DNA of 64,000 nucleotides from the NCBI GenBank assembly GCA_900323505.1, contig OOIN01000003.1:1178001-1242000 (forward strand), written 5' to 3'. The notes beneath the pieces are model-generated. The model was not told the DNA's origin, searched no databases, and saw nothing but the letters and a program-made list of their open reading frames with translations. Below, piece after piece: positions 19,504-30,700 of the stretch. Positions within the stretch are counted from its first letter, which is position 1. The number at the start of each line of letters is the position of its first letter. This DNA is from Ustilago trichophora (Eukaryota > Basidiomycota > Ustilaginomycetes > Ustilaginales > Ustilaginaceae). Both the position numbers and the translations under genes were made by a program.

Positions 19504-20927
19504 CCTTTTTATATTTTTTTATTATTTCCTTTTTGTATTATTTTTGGGCTCTTTTTCGACGTAGATTGTTATAAGCCCTGTGAAGTCTCTCTTCTACGTC
19601 CTGCATCCATACTCTCTTCAGCGACGGATGAGCCGATCTGACAGACACCGCCGGTCGAGCAGGGAATCTGGCTTCCTTCCTCAGGTTAGCCGTGCGAGCA
19701 CAAGAGGCATGCTGGACTTCGCTCAACAGACTGCTACGGGTCTTATCAAAGACTGAAGAGCAAAGACCTTTCTACAGACCATTTGGCGTACTGTACAGTA
19801 TATTTAAGGGTCTCTGCAATGTCAGATCGCAACGTGACCGTCCCATCGACCGTTTTCCAGCTACGGCACGGCTCTAGCTACTGCCAAAGTAGAAGAGGTG
19901 CCAACTATGCGATATTCGATGCGATTCGCGGCCAATGGACCAGTTCTAGCAGCGAGCACACCTTACGTACTCGCAATTTCTCTTGGCGCTAAAATGCTCC
20001 GATTTCGCTTGCAATGTTGTGCTTAACGAGTCCGTCGTTACGCCAATTCGAGGTTTGCGCTTCTTTCGCTGGTGTGTTTCCAAATGCACAAAGGCCGCTC
20101 TGGCATCGTGAACTAGGCGGATAGCGTCTCGCTCGGTTTGCTGAATCTCGCTGCTTTGACATCGGGCCGGCTCCGACTCTGCTATTCAGGGTTAGCATGG
20201 CTCCCCGCAAGACACTTGCATCCTTAGGCCCTCACAAGTCATAGCGCTAATATGGCGTGTCCGGCGGTTAGAGCGAGTACAATGCTCAGCCTTCAATTAC
20301 GTTGGGAAGGGTGAAATTTGCCTTCGTACTGTTCGGACCTAACTGCTGTGCGAAGACCACATTCACCGGCATGCAGGAAGTGCAGATGTCAAACGAAAAT
20401 GTGACCGCTCGTTACGTTTACGGATGCCACAATTGCAAAAAATGCCGTAATTGGTGACGGAAAGTTGAGCTTGGCTAACGCGGTTCGCAATTTAGCCGAC
20501 AACGTGATTGCAGCTCAACGAAAGGATGCTTAAAGCTCGATATCACGGTGGGCTGTGACATTGCTAGACCCTCCCTCCAACCATCACCATTCACACGCTG
20601 CGTATTAAAGGCGTCAACTCGACCTCGCTGGCTGCCCGCTCTGACCTCCAGCCCCAAACAAGTCGCCCCTGAGCGAGTCTACCACCAACCTCAGCTCGAC
20701 ACCTCCCGTACCTCCAGCATCTCTATATCTATCATCGGCCTGGCCTCGATGTGGAGTACGACTGCACCTATCACTCTCGTGGCACACTTTTGGCACCTTT
20801 TCCTTCGACCCGGTCTCCTACCTGACGGTCTTCCTGATCGAGAGCGCCCTGTACCTTGAAGCTCCAGCAACAAGCACCTTCCTCTTTTGACGTGAGCATC
20901 TATTGCCGTCTTTCATTCTATTCGTGA
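19504..20927. other. Intergenic region upstream of the MFS transporter
   Basis: About 1.4 kb with no supported gene. A second exact copy of the 12-bp palindrome TACTGTACAGTA lies at 19789-19800 and is followed by TATTTAAGGG. The last 350 bp are pyrimidine-rich and probably include the leader of the transporter gene. Confidence 0.5.
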
Positions 20928-22624
20928 ATGTCTTCCGTCGAGGACCGCCAGACTCTGGCTCAAGCAGCAGGGCAAGATGTCGAGCATCAGAGTACTGGTG
21001 CTCAGAGCCCAAACGTTGCTTCCATCGATGAAACGCAGATAGATCAGGATGATGATCCCTTTCTGGTCAACTTTGAATACAACGATCCCAAGGACCCACG
21101 CTCCTTCCCAACATGGAGGAAGATCCAAATCCTCGTCGTGACCATGCTGCTCGAGTTCTGGGTCAATGTCATCTCATCGATATACTCCTTTGGTGCACTA
21201 CAGGTAGCAGAAGAGTTTGGTGTAAGCGACGTAGCATCCCGTGTACCTGCTGCCGTCTTCCTCTTCGGTTTCGCCATCGGCCCCGTCTTTGCAGCCCCTC
21301 TGTCCGAAGACTATGGCAGGATCCCAGTCATGATCATCGGCCTCGTCATCCTGTCTCTGCTGCAGATTGGCTGTGCCCTCGCCACTAATCTGGCAACGCT
21401 CATCGTCCTCCGATTCATCGGTGGTTGCTTTGGCGCCGTTGCCTTCAACTCGATCGGCACAGTAGCCGACCTCTGGGACGCAGAGAACCAAGGCTGGGGT
21501 GTCAACACGTTTGCTCTGTCTGCAGAAGGTGGAGCCACCGTTGGACCCATCATCGGAGCCTTTGTGGTGCAGGATGCCGGCTGGAGATGGACCTTTGGTG
21601 TATCTGGCATCGTCCTTGCTTTCCTGCTGGCGCTCTTTGTACTCACTGTGCCCGAAACCAGAGCTGGTGTCATCCTCGCCAAAAGGGCAAAGAAGCTCCG
21701 TCGCGAGGATGCTCGATACTACACCAGTCACGAAAAGATCAGATCTCAACGTACGGCAACGGAGCTCTTGAAAGAGACAGTGGGTCGTCCCTTGTTTATG
21801 CTCTTCACAGAGCCCATCGTCTTTTGGTTTACCCTGTTCGATGCAGGTAAGTATTGTTCAGCTTGTATCAATCTTTCAAGTGCGAGCCTCCAACTGACAG
21901 TTGCTTTGTGCTTCCCTTCTTCTCAGTGAATTACGCCGTCATCTATGTATTCTTCGAGGCGTATCCCTTGATCTTCACCCAGTACGGCTTCAACATGGGG
22001 CAGCAAGGTCTTACATTTATCGGCGTACTGCTGGGCTTCATTATCGCGTATTTCCTGTATGCTCTCCAGATCAAGTGGTACAATTATGCTGGCACAAGGA
22101 GGCCTGACGGCACTCCGACGCCCGAAGATCTCCTACTTTGGGGTATCCCCGGTGGATTCTTGTTCCCCGTCAGCCTCTTCTTCTTCGCCTGGACCTCCTT
22201 CCCGCCGGTACCTTGGATTGTACCTGTCATTGCAGGCTCGCTGTTTGGCGTCTCTTCGCATACCCTCTTCCTCATCGTTTCGGATTACACTGTCAGCTCC
22301 TACTCGATCTACGCCGCTTCGGCTGTTGCTGCTCAATCCTTCTTGCGCGAGCTCTTTTGCGGTGCTTTCACGCTGATCACCGAGATCATGTATCACAACG
22401 TTGGCTATCAGTGGAGCAGTTCCATTCTCGCTTTTATCGGTGTTCCGCTATCGATCATTCCGCTCATCTTTTACAAATTTGGCCCAACCATTCGCAAACG
22501 CAGCAGCTTCGCCAAGGAACTCCAGATTGTCGAGGAGCGCGAGAAGCGTCGTCGTGCAAAGCTCGAGTCCAGGGCTACGACGCTGACCAGTTCGGGTACG
22601 GATGGCAATGTCAAATCTGGATGA
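20928..22624 (+). CDS. MFS transporter, DHA1 drug:H+ antiporter type (two exons)
   Basis: Exons 20928-21846 and 21927-22624 flank an 80-bp intron with GTAAGT donor and CTCAG acceptor. Splicing in phase 1 gives 538 residues and joins TLFDA to VNYAVIYVF without a break. The protein has a soluble acidic N-terminus with the motif EYNDPKDPRSFPTWRK, common in fungal polyamine/multidrug DHA1 transporters, followed by about 12 membrane segments. The loop motif APLSEDYGRIPV corresponds to MFS motif A between TM2 and TM3. A charged loop (ILAKRAKKLRREDARYY) separates the two halves. Likely a plasma-membrane proton-coupled exporter of small organic molecules or polyamines. The substrate cannot be read from sequence. 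Confidence 0.88.
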
Positions 22625-22812
22625 GGGCTGCGTTGTCATCTTGGCTATGTAGCTAACTTGACTGCCATTTTTTTTTTAGCCCTATTGTATGGGTTCGGCG
22701 TTTCCGGACATTCTTTCACTCGCTTGGTTTCGCCACATCACACTCTCTTCCGAATCACTTTGCCGTGGATTCACATTCATGTCATGTAATGATGCTCTGA
22801 TTGCTCGTCCTA

Positions 22813-22858
22813 ACGTAATTACAGTAGTTCCGACGCATATGTAGTTCCGACGCGTTTT
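22813..22858 (+). repeat. Left terminal inverted repeat of the pogo-type element
   Basis: 46 bp beginning ACGTAATTACAG and identical, in reverse complement, to 25012-25057. The direct repeats GTAGTTCCGACGC lie at 22824-22836 and 22841-22853. Confidence 0.95.
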
Positions 22859-22987
22859 TGAGTATGAAATCAAATCTGATGGTAGTACACATCGTGATGA
22901 TGAGCACGGCTGTTATGAGGTGCAAACAACATGAGACTTGGATTGCGCGTACATGAGATGCTATGGTACATACTGAAGAGGCTGAAG

Positions 22988-24829
22988 TCATGTGTGCCTG
23001 CGAGATGGGCCAGCAACAGGAAGCAGTTCGAAGAAGCCAAAGGGATCTTCCTCGTCATCTCTGATGGCCGACAGAGGCTCACTTTCACTGAGCTCATCAT
23101 CCAGATTCTGCATGGATGGTGTTGTGAGCGTGCTTGATGATGACAAAAGAGCCTCGTCACCATCAATACCTGCTTCGTCGCGATCAGCAGCAGCTGCAGC
23201 TGATGGAGGTACAACCTCCGTATCCACCTGCCTGCCCTTCCCCTTCGACTGTGATGAGCTTCCTATGCCCTTTGTCACCAACTCTCGTTCTGCATGCTCT
23301 CGAGTGATCATGACATCCTTCGACAGCACTCGCTGATCACCCTTTGCCTTGACACGACGTACCTTTTGAGCCAATTTCTTGCTGTGATTCTCTTGGACAT
23401 GAAGTACCGTGTTTTCGGCCTCCAGGATCGCAATTGATGCATGTGCTTGCTCGTTTGCTTGTAGCACGGCCCTCTTGAGACGTCGGGCTCTCCGGATATC
23501 CGGTTCGTTCCTGAATGCATCCAGCGTGGCGTTCATGGCTGCATCCGATGCAGGAACGGCGACTTCCTGCAGCGGGGTTTGTGTTTCTTGAGGAACGGGC
23601 GTGCAATGGCCTGGAAGCTGAGCGATAACCTTGTCCGGACTTGGGCTCATGGTAATTCCGGAGTCCACAAATGCCTTACGCACAGCAGACTGTGTCAGGA
23701 CCTGTTCCCGAGCCTGTGCATAGAATGTGGCGAAGAGCGCCTTGTCAATTGTGTCCACGTGCTGTGCAGCTTCATTAACGGCATGCTGATACCGGCCTTT
23801 CAAAGGCCGAAAGATCGAGACATCCAGTGGCTGCATCACATGTGTTGCATGGGGTGGAAAGAGGAATGGTATTATGTGTTGAGACCACAGTGCATTGCAG
23901 AACTCAACGCTGGTGTGAGAGCCGTGACCGTCCAGTATGAGAAGGCGCCATGCTGATGGTGGCGATGGCGTAGTGGAGGGGTCGAAGATGGTTTCGACCC
24001 ATTGGACGGCAAGCTCGTTGTTGGTCCAGCCGTTGTTTGACTTGGCGAATCGCCATGTGGCCGGAACATCCTCCATTCGCCGCTGTTCTCCGACTGTATG
24101 AACACGGCCTTTGGTAATGACAAGCGGCGGAAGTACCTGACCAGCACTTCCGATGCACTCAATCACAGTTGCAGATTCCCGGTTGCCTGGCTGAGCCTTG
24201 AAGGATGCAGCTTGATCACCGGAAGGCACAACCACTCGCTCTCTGCCGCCGACACCAAACATGAACCCTGTTTCATCCATGTTGTATATGTTTGTTGATG
24301 AGACATTGTATTCACGCAGTATGGCAGCCAATTGAGTGAACCATTGTTGAATGCTGGCCTCGTCTGTGCCTGTGAGCCGTGCATTGTCGAGGCATCGAGA
24401 CCAATGAGACTTGATTTCAGGATGCCGAAGCAGGAACGACTGCAGCCATGCATGGCTGAGCTTAACCAGCGTGCCGCCGGCAGGCAAAGGCCGAGACACG
24501 GCGTTTGCATACTGCATCACAACGGCGGGCGTCAGAGGGAAGCCGCTGCAGGCACAACACTGGATGTGTGTGATGACAGCGTTCTCGGCGGCACATGTAA
24601 GTGCCTGTTGAGCTTCATTGGCGGCCTTTTTGTTCTGCCGGCCCGACATCCGGTGGCGTAGCGTCGATTCCGAGACATTGTGGGCAGCCGCTGCTTTGCG
24701 AATGCTGTTGTGCTGGCCCTGCTCGAGCTCACTGATGGCCAGCTGCAAGTGTCCCTCACGCTGGTCTCGCTTGCTCGCCGTTGCAGCTCGATACGTCACA
24801 GACCGTTTTGACAGAGGGTTGCGTGGCAT
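22988..24829 (-). CDS. Transposase, pogo/Fot1 family (DDE superfamily)
   Basis: The 613-residue protein starts with a psq-type helix-turn-helix at about 25-62 (ISELEQGQHNSIRKAAAAHN then VSESTLRHR). A CENP-B/Tc5-type DNA-binding domain follows at about 75-145. The DDE endonuclease domain spans about 175-345, with candidate catalytic aspartates in NMDETGF (D185), LILDGHGSH (D300) and MQPLDVSIF (D336). The third residue is D, as in pogo elements. The C-terminal 200 residues are basic and then acidic (SESEPLSAIRDDEEDPFGFF) and have a possible coiled coil around LKRAVLQANEQAHASIAILEAENTVL. The frame has no stop or frameshift, so the enzyme may be functional. Its neighbours on both sides are the element's own inverted repeats. 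Confidence 0.93.
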   Translation of the reverse strand: MPRNPLSKRSVTYRAATASKRDQREGHLQLAISELEQGQHNSIRKAAAAHNVSESTLRHRMSGRQNKKAANEAQQALTCAAENAVITHIQCCACSGFPLTPAVVMQYANAVSRPLPAGGTLVKLSHAWLQSFLLRHPEIKSHWSRCLDNARLTGTDEASIQQWFTQLAAILREYNVSSTNIYNMDETGFMFGVGGRERVVVPSGDQAASFKAQPGNRESATVIECIGSAGQVLPPLVITKGRVHTVGEQRRMEDVPATWRFAKSNNGWTNNELAVQWVETIFDPSTTPSPPSAWRLLILDGHGSHTSVEFCNALWSQHIIPFLFPPHATHVMQPLDVSIFRPLKGRYQHAVNEAAQHVDTIDKALFATFYAQAREQVLTQSAVRKAFVDSGITMSPSPDKVIAQLPGHCTPVPQETQTPLQEVAVPASDAAMNATLDAFRNEPDIRRARRLKRAVLQANEQAHASIAILEAENTVLHVQENHSKKLAQKVRRVKAKGDQRVLSKDVMITREHAERELVTKGIGSSSQSKGKGRQVDTEVVPPSAAAAADRDEAGIDGDEALLSSSSTLTTPSMQNLDDELSESEPLSAIRDDEEDPFGFFELLPVAGPSRRHT

Positions 24830-25011
24830 AACAGTGGTTGATATTGCTGAGTGATGGTGTCAAAAGGTTGTTGTAAGCAGTTGATGATGGAACGGCGATG
24901 GTGGAGATGGGGTCCGAGAACTTGGGATGGTGGGGCTCATGCAAGGAACAAACAATGTGCTCACGATCATGCAGGCCACTACCATCACGTGTTGAATTAA
25001 TCTCACATTCG

Positions 25012-25057
25012 AAAACGCGTCGGAACTACATATGCGTCGGAACTACTGTAATTACGT
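25012..25057 (-). repeat. Right terminal inverted repeat of the pogo-type element
   Basis: 46 bp, an exact inverted copy of the left end. The 13-bp direct repeats lie at 25017-25029 and 25034-25046 on the minus strand. The TA at 25058-25059 follows. Confidence 0.95.
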
Positions 25058-25059
25058 TA

Positions 25060-25871
25060 GCACAAAATGTCACCGGTCACATTTGAAGCCGCGTCGTGTG
25101 ATTGTCGTATGGTTGTGCTGCTGAACGTTGTCATTTCGATCCATCTCGATCAAACTGCCATCTTCTGTAGCGAGTTTCCACTGTCCATAACGGCTTCAAC
25201 ATGATCAGACTTGCCGACATGACTCACTGAACTTTGGCGATTTGGTGAGAAAAGACAGATCGAAAAGAACAAAGGCCATGAATGAGGAGCAAGTGCCGAG
25301 CTTAGCCATTTGGCTTGGTATGCTGTTCAAGTGTCGATCGGAATCCGTTCCGGCTGAATAGGCAGTAGACGCTCCACGAGGCACACTTTCTTCTCGTGAT
25401 ACGACACTCAAGCCACACTGCGAACAACGCTCAAAATGCTGCTAGAGCTGGGTACGGACTGGATTTCACAAGCTTTGTCCTCATGTTCAATGCAATTTTT
25501 CCGCCTCCCGACCCACAAACGGCCGTGTCGCTGCAGCGCAATCACAAGCAACCAGACCACGAAAGCTCACAAACAAGCACTTGAAGAGAACAAAACAATG
25601 ACTTTGATGAACGCGGAAGACATACGGTGACAAGATGCAAACAGGAACAAGAGGCGAGTAGCTATGGGGAAGGTGCGCGGGGGCGTGTTCGGGTGTGGAG
25701 AGCATTCGAGCTTTGCACTGTTACGGACGACGCTGACGGCGATTAGAGCAAGATTAAAATTTGGGAGTGGCAGATACTGATAGGTCCATGTGAGATGCGA
25801 TGTTGAGGCGCGATGCCTCGCTTTGCTCGAGCAGAGATGACTGAGCAGTGTCGCTGCGAAGGTGCAGACGA
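25060..25871. other. Intergenic region right of the transposon
   Basis: About 800 bp with no open frame that looks like a gene. It probably holds the 3' region of the minus-strand gene that follows. Confidence 0.45.
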
Positions 25872-26159
25872 TTAAGCGTTCTCGCCGACGCGCAGGACAT
25901 TGGGCTGCTCACCGGGGACGGAGATGGATCCGACCTGGGGAAAGATGTCCTGGGAGTAGCTTGCGGCCGCAGTGCTGACGTGGCTGATGGAAGACGAGCT
26001 GGATGTGGGCTCAGACGCCTTGGGAAGCATGGCTACACGGCCGGGGCGGACGATGCTGCGAGGAGCGGTGGCGAGGGGCAGGGTCGACGAGCTAGGGGCG
26101 GGCGGGGCTCGGATAGCCGATCGAGAGGAGAAAGCTCTGCGGATGATGGAGGCAGTCAT
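25872..26159 (-). CDS. Small hypothetical protein with mitochondrial-type presequence (95 aa)
   Basis: From the only in-frame ATG at 26159 the product is 95 residues. The N-terminus (MTASIIRRAFSSRSAIR) is rich in Arg, Ser and Ala, lacks acidic residues and could form an amphipathic helix, as in mitochondrial targeting signals. Further Arg residues follow up to about residue 45 (TAPRSIVRPGRVAML). The C-terminal 30 residues (YSQDIFPQVGSISVPGEQP) look less biased. I do not recognise the family. A TATATAT element at 26362-26368 lies about 200 bp upstream in the right orientation, which supports a real transcript. It could also be a 5' exon of a longer gene. Confidence 0.5.
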   Translation of the reverse strand: MTASIIRRAFSSRSAIRAPPAPSSSTLPLATAPRSIVRPGRVAMLPKASEPTSSSSSISHVSTAAASYSQDIFPQVGSISVPGEQPNVLRVGENA

Positions 26160-26361
26160 TGTGATAGATTCAAGTAGTGGTGCGAAGCTTGGACTTGGAG
26201 AGAGAGAGAAGGGTGTAGGTGGTGTGCTCAAAGCTAGTAGAGGATGAGAGGAGGAGTTTCAGGTCAAGACGGGTCAGACGATTGAGGATGAGGGGCGAAG
26301 ATTTGGAGTGCGCTGTGTGTGGTCTTCTCGAGTAAGGGACACGTCTGTGAGGCGGACTGTC

Positions 26362-26368
26362 TATATAT
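26362..26368 (-). promoter_or_regulatory. TATA-like element of the small mitochondrial-type gene
   Basis: The run CTATATATGCC lies about 205 bp before the ATG at 26159. It is one of few clear TATA boxes in the window. Confidence 0.4.
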
Positions 26369-26369
26369 G

Positions 26370-27714
26370 CCTGGGGGCGAGAAGGATGCTGCGCAGCACT
26401 AGCTATAGTTGAGAGCCGCAAGAGCACACGCATTCACCGAAGCTCAAGCATAGACATTCGACTCTTGTCAACGCATGGACCCCGACTGAGCCTAGCCATG
26501 CGGCGGTGCCGACGATAGTCTGATGATGTGACATGCTCAGCCCAATCCTGGCTACTTTTCAGTAAAAAAGTGGTACGATAACATACCACTTGAGGCCCCA
26601 GTCTCTGAGAAGTCACCGGAGGGACCATCTTTCTCGCATCCTCCTCGGACAACTGCCGGCGTTTTTTGACAGCGCGATCCGAGCCACCCTTTTCCAGGTC
26701 CCAAAAAAAGAGACTTCCTTTTCTTTCTGATCATTGCCACGCGTGCTATCTGTGGGGGAAGCGGTAGCGAAAATGCCGTCTTCTGACTCAGAGCCTAATT
26801 TGTCCAGGAATGCGAGAGCACACCTCTGAGTAAAAGCCTTATCGTATGTCTGATCTTTTCTCACGGTCGAGCGAAGCTGGCCCCTGCTTAGCTGTGCATT
26901 GCATCACACACCTTTCTTTCCTGGTCGAGAACGATGCTGACTACTCCGAGCTTGAGATTGGCGGCCGTAGAGAGATAGGCTTTGGTCTTGGCTGTAGACC
27001 GATTTATCATCACGCTTGTTATCAACGTTCAGAGTTGTCAGGATTGAAGTTAGCCGGCTAGCGTCTGTTTCGAGACCAAAAGAATGGAGAGCGGGGGCGG
27101 ACCGGACATCTCCCGCCCTCCAGACATGAGCCGGCTATCTTTTCTCCCGCTCATGTTGATCATCCTACCGACAGTCAACAGGAAAGGTCACACATTCGAT
27201 CTCAGCTGAAGAGTCACGTTCCAGCACGCTGCAGGGTCACACATGACTTTGCTGACCGACTGACTCCAAGAAATTCGGTGTGACCGTTTCTTCTCACAAA
27301 GCCATGTGTTTCTGTCGGCACATCCGCAAAGAGATGGCCTCAGAAGATGAATTGATGCCACAACATATCTCCGCTCCCAACTTTTTTTTTCCAGCATTTT
27401 TGGGTGCAAGTCGCGCGTCTCGCTGTCTTTTTGATCTCTGCAGAAAAGAACACACCGTAGCTAGCAATACTTCTCATTCTCGCCGTGCGGGATAGCCGAT
27501 GTCGATGTCCTCACCTGCAAAGCTATACTCTTGCACCTCAGCTCATTCTCGATCAAGACTCACAGTGATCAAGTCTAACAATGGCTCTCACGGCGCATCC
27601 TGCCGTTTTGAGATGTCATATCACATGAAACTCTTTGGAAACGGGAACGACGATATCATTGCGGAATCATTATTATCAGTCTACATCTCTTTTTTTTTGG
27701 TGTTTGTTTTCTCT
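26370..27714. other. Intergenic region
   Basis: About 1.3 kb between the small mitochondrial-type gene and the 3' end of the pyruvate carboxylase gene. I see no supported gene or repeat. The part near 27600-27714 is probably the 3' untranslated region of the carboxylase gene. Confidence 0.5.
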
Positions 27715-30700
27715 TTAGTGCTCAATCTCGCAGAGCAAGTCACCCTGCGAAACAGAGTCGTTCTGCTCGACCAGGACCTTCTTGACGTGACCACCGACGG
27801 GCGCCGAGACGACAGTTTCCATCTTCATGGCGCTCATGATGAACAGCGGGTCGCCGGCCTTGACCGAGTGGCCCTCCTTGGCGCGGATCTCGACCACGAC
27901 ACCGGCCAAAGGCGAGCCGACGCTGCCAGGGTCCGACGAGGCCTTGGGTCGCGTGATGGTCTCGACGGCTGCGCTGCGGTCCTCGATGGTGAGCGCACGA
28001 GGCTCGGCGTTGAGCTCGAAGAAGACCTCGCGGGTACCGTTGTTGGTGTTGAGAGCACCGACGGCGAGCAGCTTGACAATGAGAAGCTTTCCGCGGTCAA
28101 TGTAGGCGTGGAGCTCCTCTCCTGGGTGTGCCTTGCCGAGGAAGTAGCGCGTGGGCAGGTTGCTGAGGTCTCCGTACTGGTCGAGGAAGCCCTGGAACTC
28201 TTCAAAGACTTTGGGGTACATGACGTAGCTGATGGCATCGGTGGCGCTCATCGAACGGCCGTACTTGGCAGTGAGATCCTTCTTGACCTGAGCAAAGTCG
28301 ATGGGCTCCATGCTGGCGCCAGGTCGGCCATCGATGCGCTTCTTGTCGCGGATCACCTTGCTGCGCAGAGGCTCAGGGAAACCGCCGGGGGGAGTACCGA
28401 GGTAGCCCTGGAAGTACTCGATGACCGAGCTGGGGAAGTCGAGCTTGTCGGCTCGCTCCTCGACATCCTTGGCCGAGAGCTTGTTGGCGACCATGAACTG
28501 AGCAAAGTCGCCGACCACCTTGGACGAGGGGGTGACCTTGACGATATCTCCACAAAGCTTGTTGGCCTGGATGTAGGCAGTTTTGATCTCCTTCCACTGG
28601 GTTCCGAGACCGAGCTGCTGCGACTGGAACATGAGGTTGGTGTACTGTCCACCGGGCATCTCGTGGTCGAAGACCGACGAGTCGGAAGCCTTGACGTTGG
28701 CCTCGAAGCACTGGTAGAGCTGGCGAACCTGGCTCCAGTACAGGTTGAGGTTCTGGATGTCCTCGTGGCGGATACCGGCACCGAGTCCGGTCTGCTCGAG
28801 AGCACTGACCAGGGCACCCATCGAGGGCTGCGAGGTGAGACCACTCATGCTGTCGATGGCAACATCGACCACATCAGCTCCAGCCTCGGCACAGGCGAGC
28901 ATGCTCGAGAGAGCGATACCGGCCGTGTCGTGCGAGTGGACGTGGATGGGCAGGTCGGGGTACCTCTCCCTGATGGCGCCGACGAGCAGCTTGGCCGAGG
29001 CGGGCTTGAGCAGACCAGCCATGTCCTTGATACCGAGGATGTGGATACCGGTCTTGACGAGCTCGTCAGTGAGGTTGAGGTAGTACTCGAGCGTGTACTT
29101 GGGGTGCTTGCTGGGGTTGGCAACGTCACCAGTGTAGCAGATGGTACCTTCGGCAACACCACCGGCCTTCTTGGCGGCGTCGATACCGAGCTTGAGCGAA
29201 TCGAGCGAGTTGAGCGAGTCAAAGACACGGAAGATGTCGAGACCACACTCGACGGCCTTCTTGCTGAACTCGTAGATGGCATTGTCAGGGTAGGCAGTGT
29301 AGCCGACGGCGTTGGCACCACGAACAAGGGCCTGGAGGGGAATGTTGGGCACGAGCTTTCGGATCTTGCGCAGACGCTCCCAAGGGTCCTCGTAGAGGAA
29401 GCGCATGGCAACATCGAAGGTGGCGCCACCCCAGCACTCGAGCGAGAAGGCGTTCTTGAGCACGTAGCTGGTCTCCTTGGCAATGTTGACCATGTCGATG
29501 GTTCGCAGACGGGTAGCGAACAGACTCTGGTGGGCGTCTCGCCAGGTGGTGTCCATGATGAGGGTGCCCTTGTAGGCTCGCACAGCCTTGGCGAAGGCCT
29601 CGGGACCCTCGTTGACAATGATGTTCCTCCAACCCTCGGTGCAAGGTTTGGTGGTGTCGAGCGTCTTGGTGGGGTCCTTGGGATCGGTGAAGGTGGGGAT
29701 CTGGATCTCTTCCTTGAGACCAGGCTCGCCGACCTGACCAGCGATGGAACTGCCGTTGACAGCGACATCTCCGAGGTAGGCAAGCAGCTTCTGGGCTCGG
29801 TTCTTGGTTTGGACCAGGTTGAAGAGCTCAGGAGTGTCGTCGATCATGGTAGTCCAGGTGCTGGCCGTGGCGAAAGCCTCGTGGGTCAACAGACGGAACA
29901 GGAAGGGAATGTTGGTCTTGACACCGCGGATACGGAACTCGACCAAAGATCGGAGCATCTTCCTCCGGGCCACCTCGTAGGTGGCACCACGGCACGAGAC
30001 CTTGACGAGCAACGAATCGTAGTGTGGCGTGATCTGAGCACCAGCGAAACCGGAACCAGCATCGAGACGGACACCGTTACCACCAGCAGATCGGTAGACC
30101 TCGATCCTACCCGTGTCGGGCTGGAAGTTGGCGGCGGGGTCTTCGGTGGTGATACGGCACTGAATGGCAGAACCACGCTTCTGGATGGTCTCCTGGCTGA
30201 GACCGAGGTCGGCCAGGGTGGCACCAGCGGCGATCTGGATCTGAGCACCGACAATGTCGATACCGGTGATCTCCTCGGTGATGGTGTGCTCGACCTGGAG
30301 ACGGGGGTTGATCTCGATAAAGTAGTAACGGTTCTGCTGATCAACGAGGAACTCGGCGGTACCGGCGTTGCGGTAGTTGGCCGTCTTGGCGAGACGGACA
30401 GCGTCGGCAAGAATGGCCTGTCGCACATCGTCGCGGAGGTTCGGAGCAGGTGCGACCTCGACGACCTTCTGGTGACGACGCTGGACTGAGCAGTCACGCT
30501 CGAAGAGGTGGACGACGTTACCCTCACCGTCAGCAAGCAGCTGAACTTCAATGTGGCGGGGTCGGTCGAGGAAGCGCTCAATGAAGACGGTGGGGTCGCC
30601 GAAGGCCGATCTAGCCTCGGAGACTGCACGCTCAAACGACTCCTTGAAGTCCTCCATCTTGCGGACGACACGCATACCACGTCCACCACCACCCATGGCA

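Larger units (their letters stand above)
22813..25057 (-). mobile_element. Pogo/Fot1-type DNA transposon, complete
   Basis: A 2245-bp element with perfect 46-bp terminal inverted repeats (22813-22858 and 25012-25057), flanked on both sides by TA (22811-22812 and 25058-25059), the target duplication of Tc1/mariner/pogo elements. It holds one long transposase frame on the minus strand that is open throughout. Each inverted repeat contains two copies of GTAGTTCCGACGC, 17 bp apart. It sits in the spacer between the MFS gene and a small mitochondrial-type gene and breaks neither. Perfect ends plus an open frame point to a recent insertion. Confidence 0.93.

Noticed and set aside
27499..30489. A 996-codon open frame antisense to pyruvate carboxylase
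   Set aside because: Its translation is repetitive and Val/Asp/Gly/Leu/Glu-rich, as expected when a strongly codon-biased gene is read on the other strand. The sense strand has all PYC motifs.
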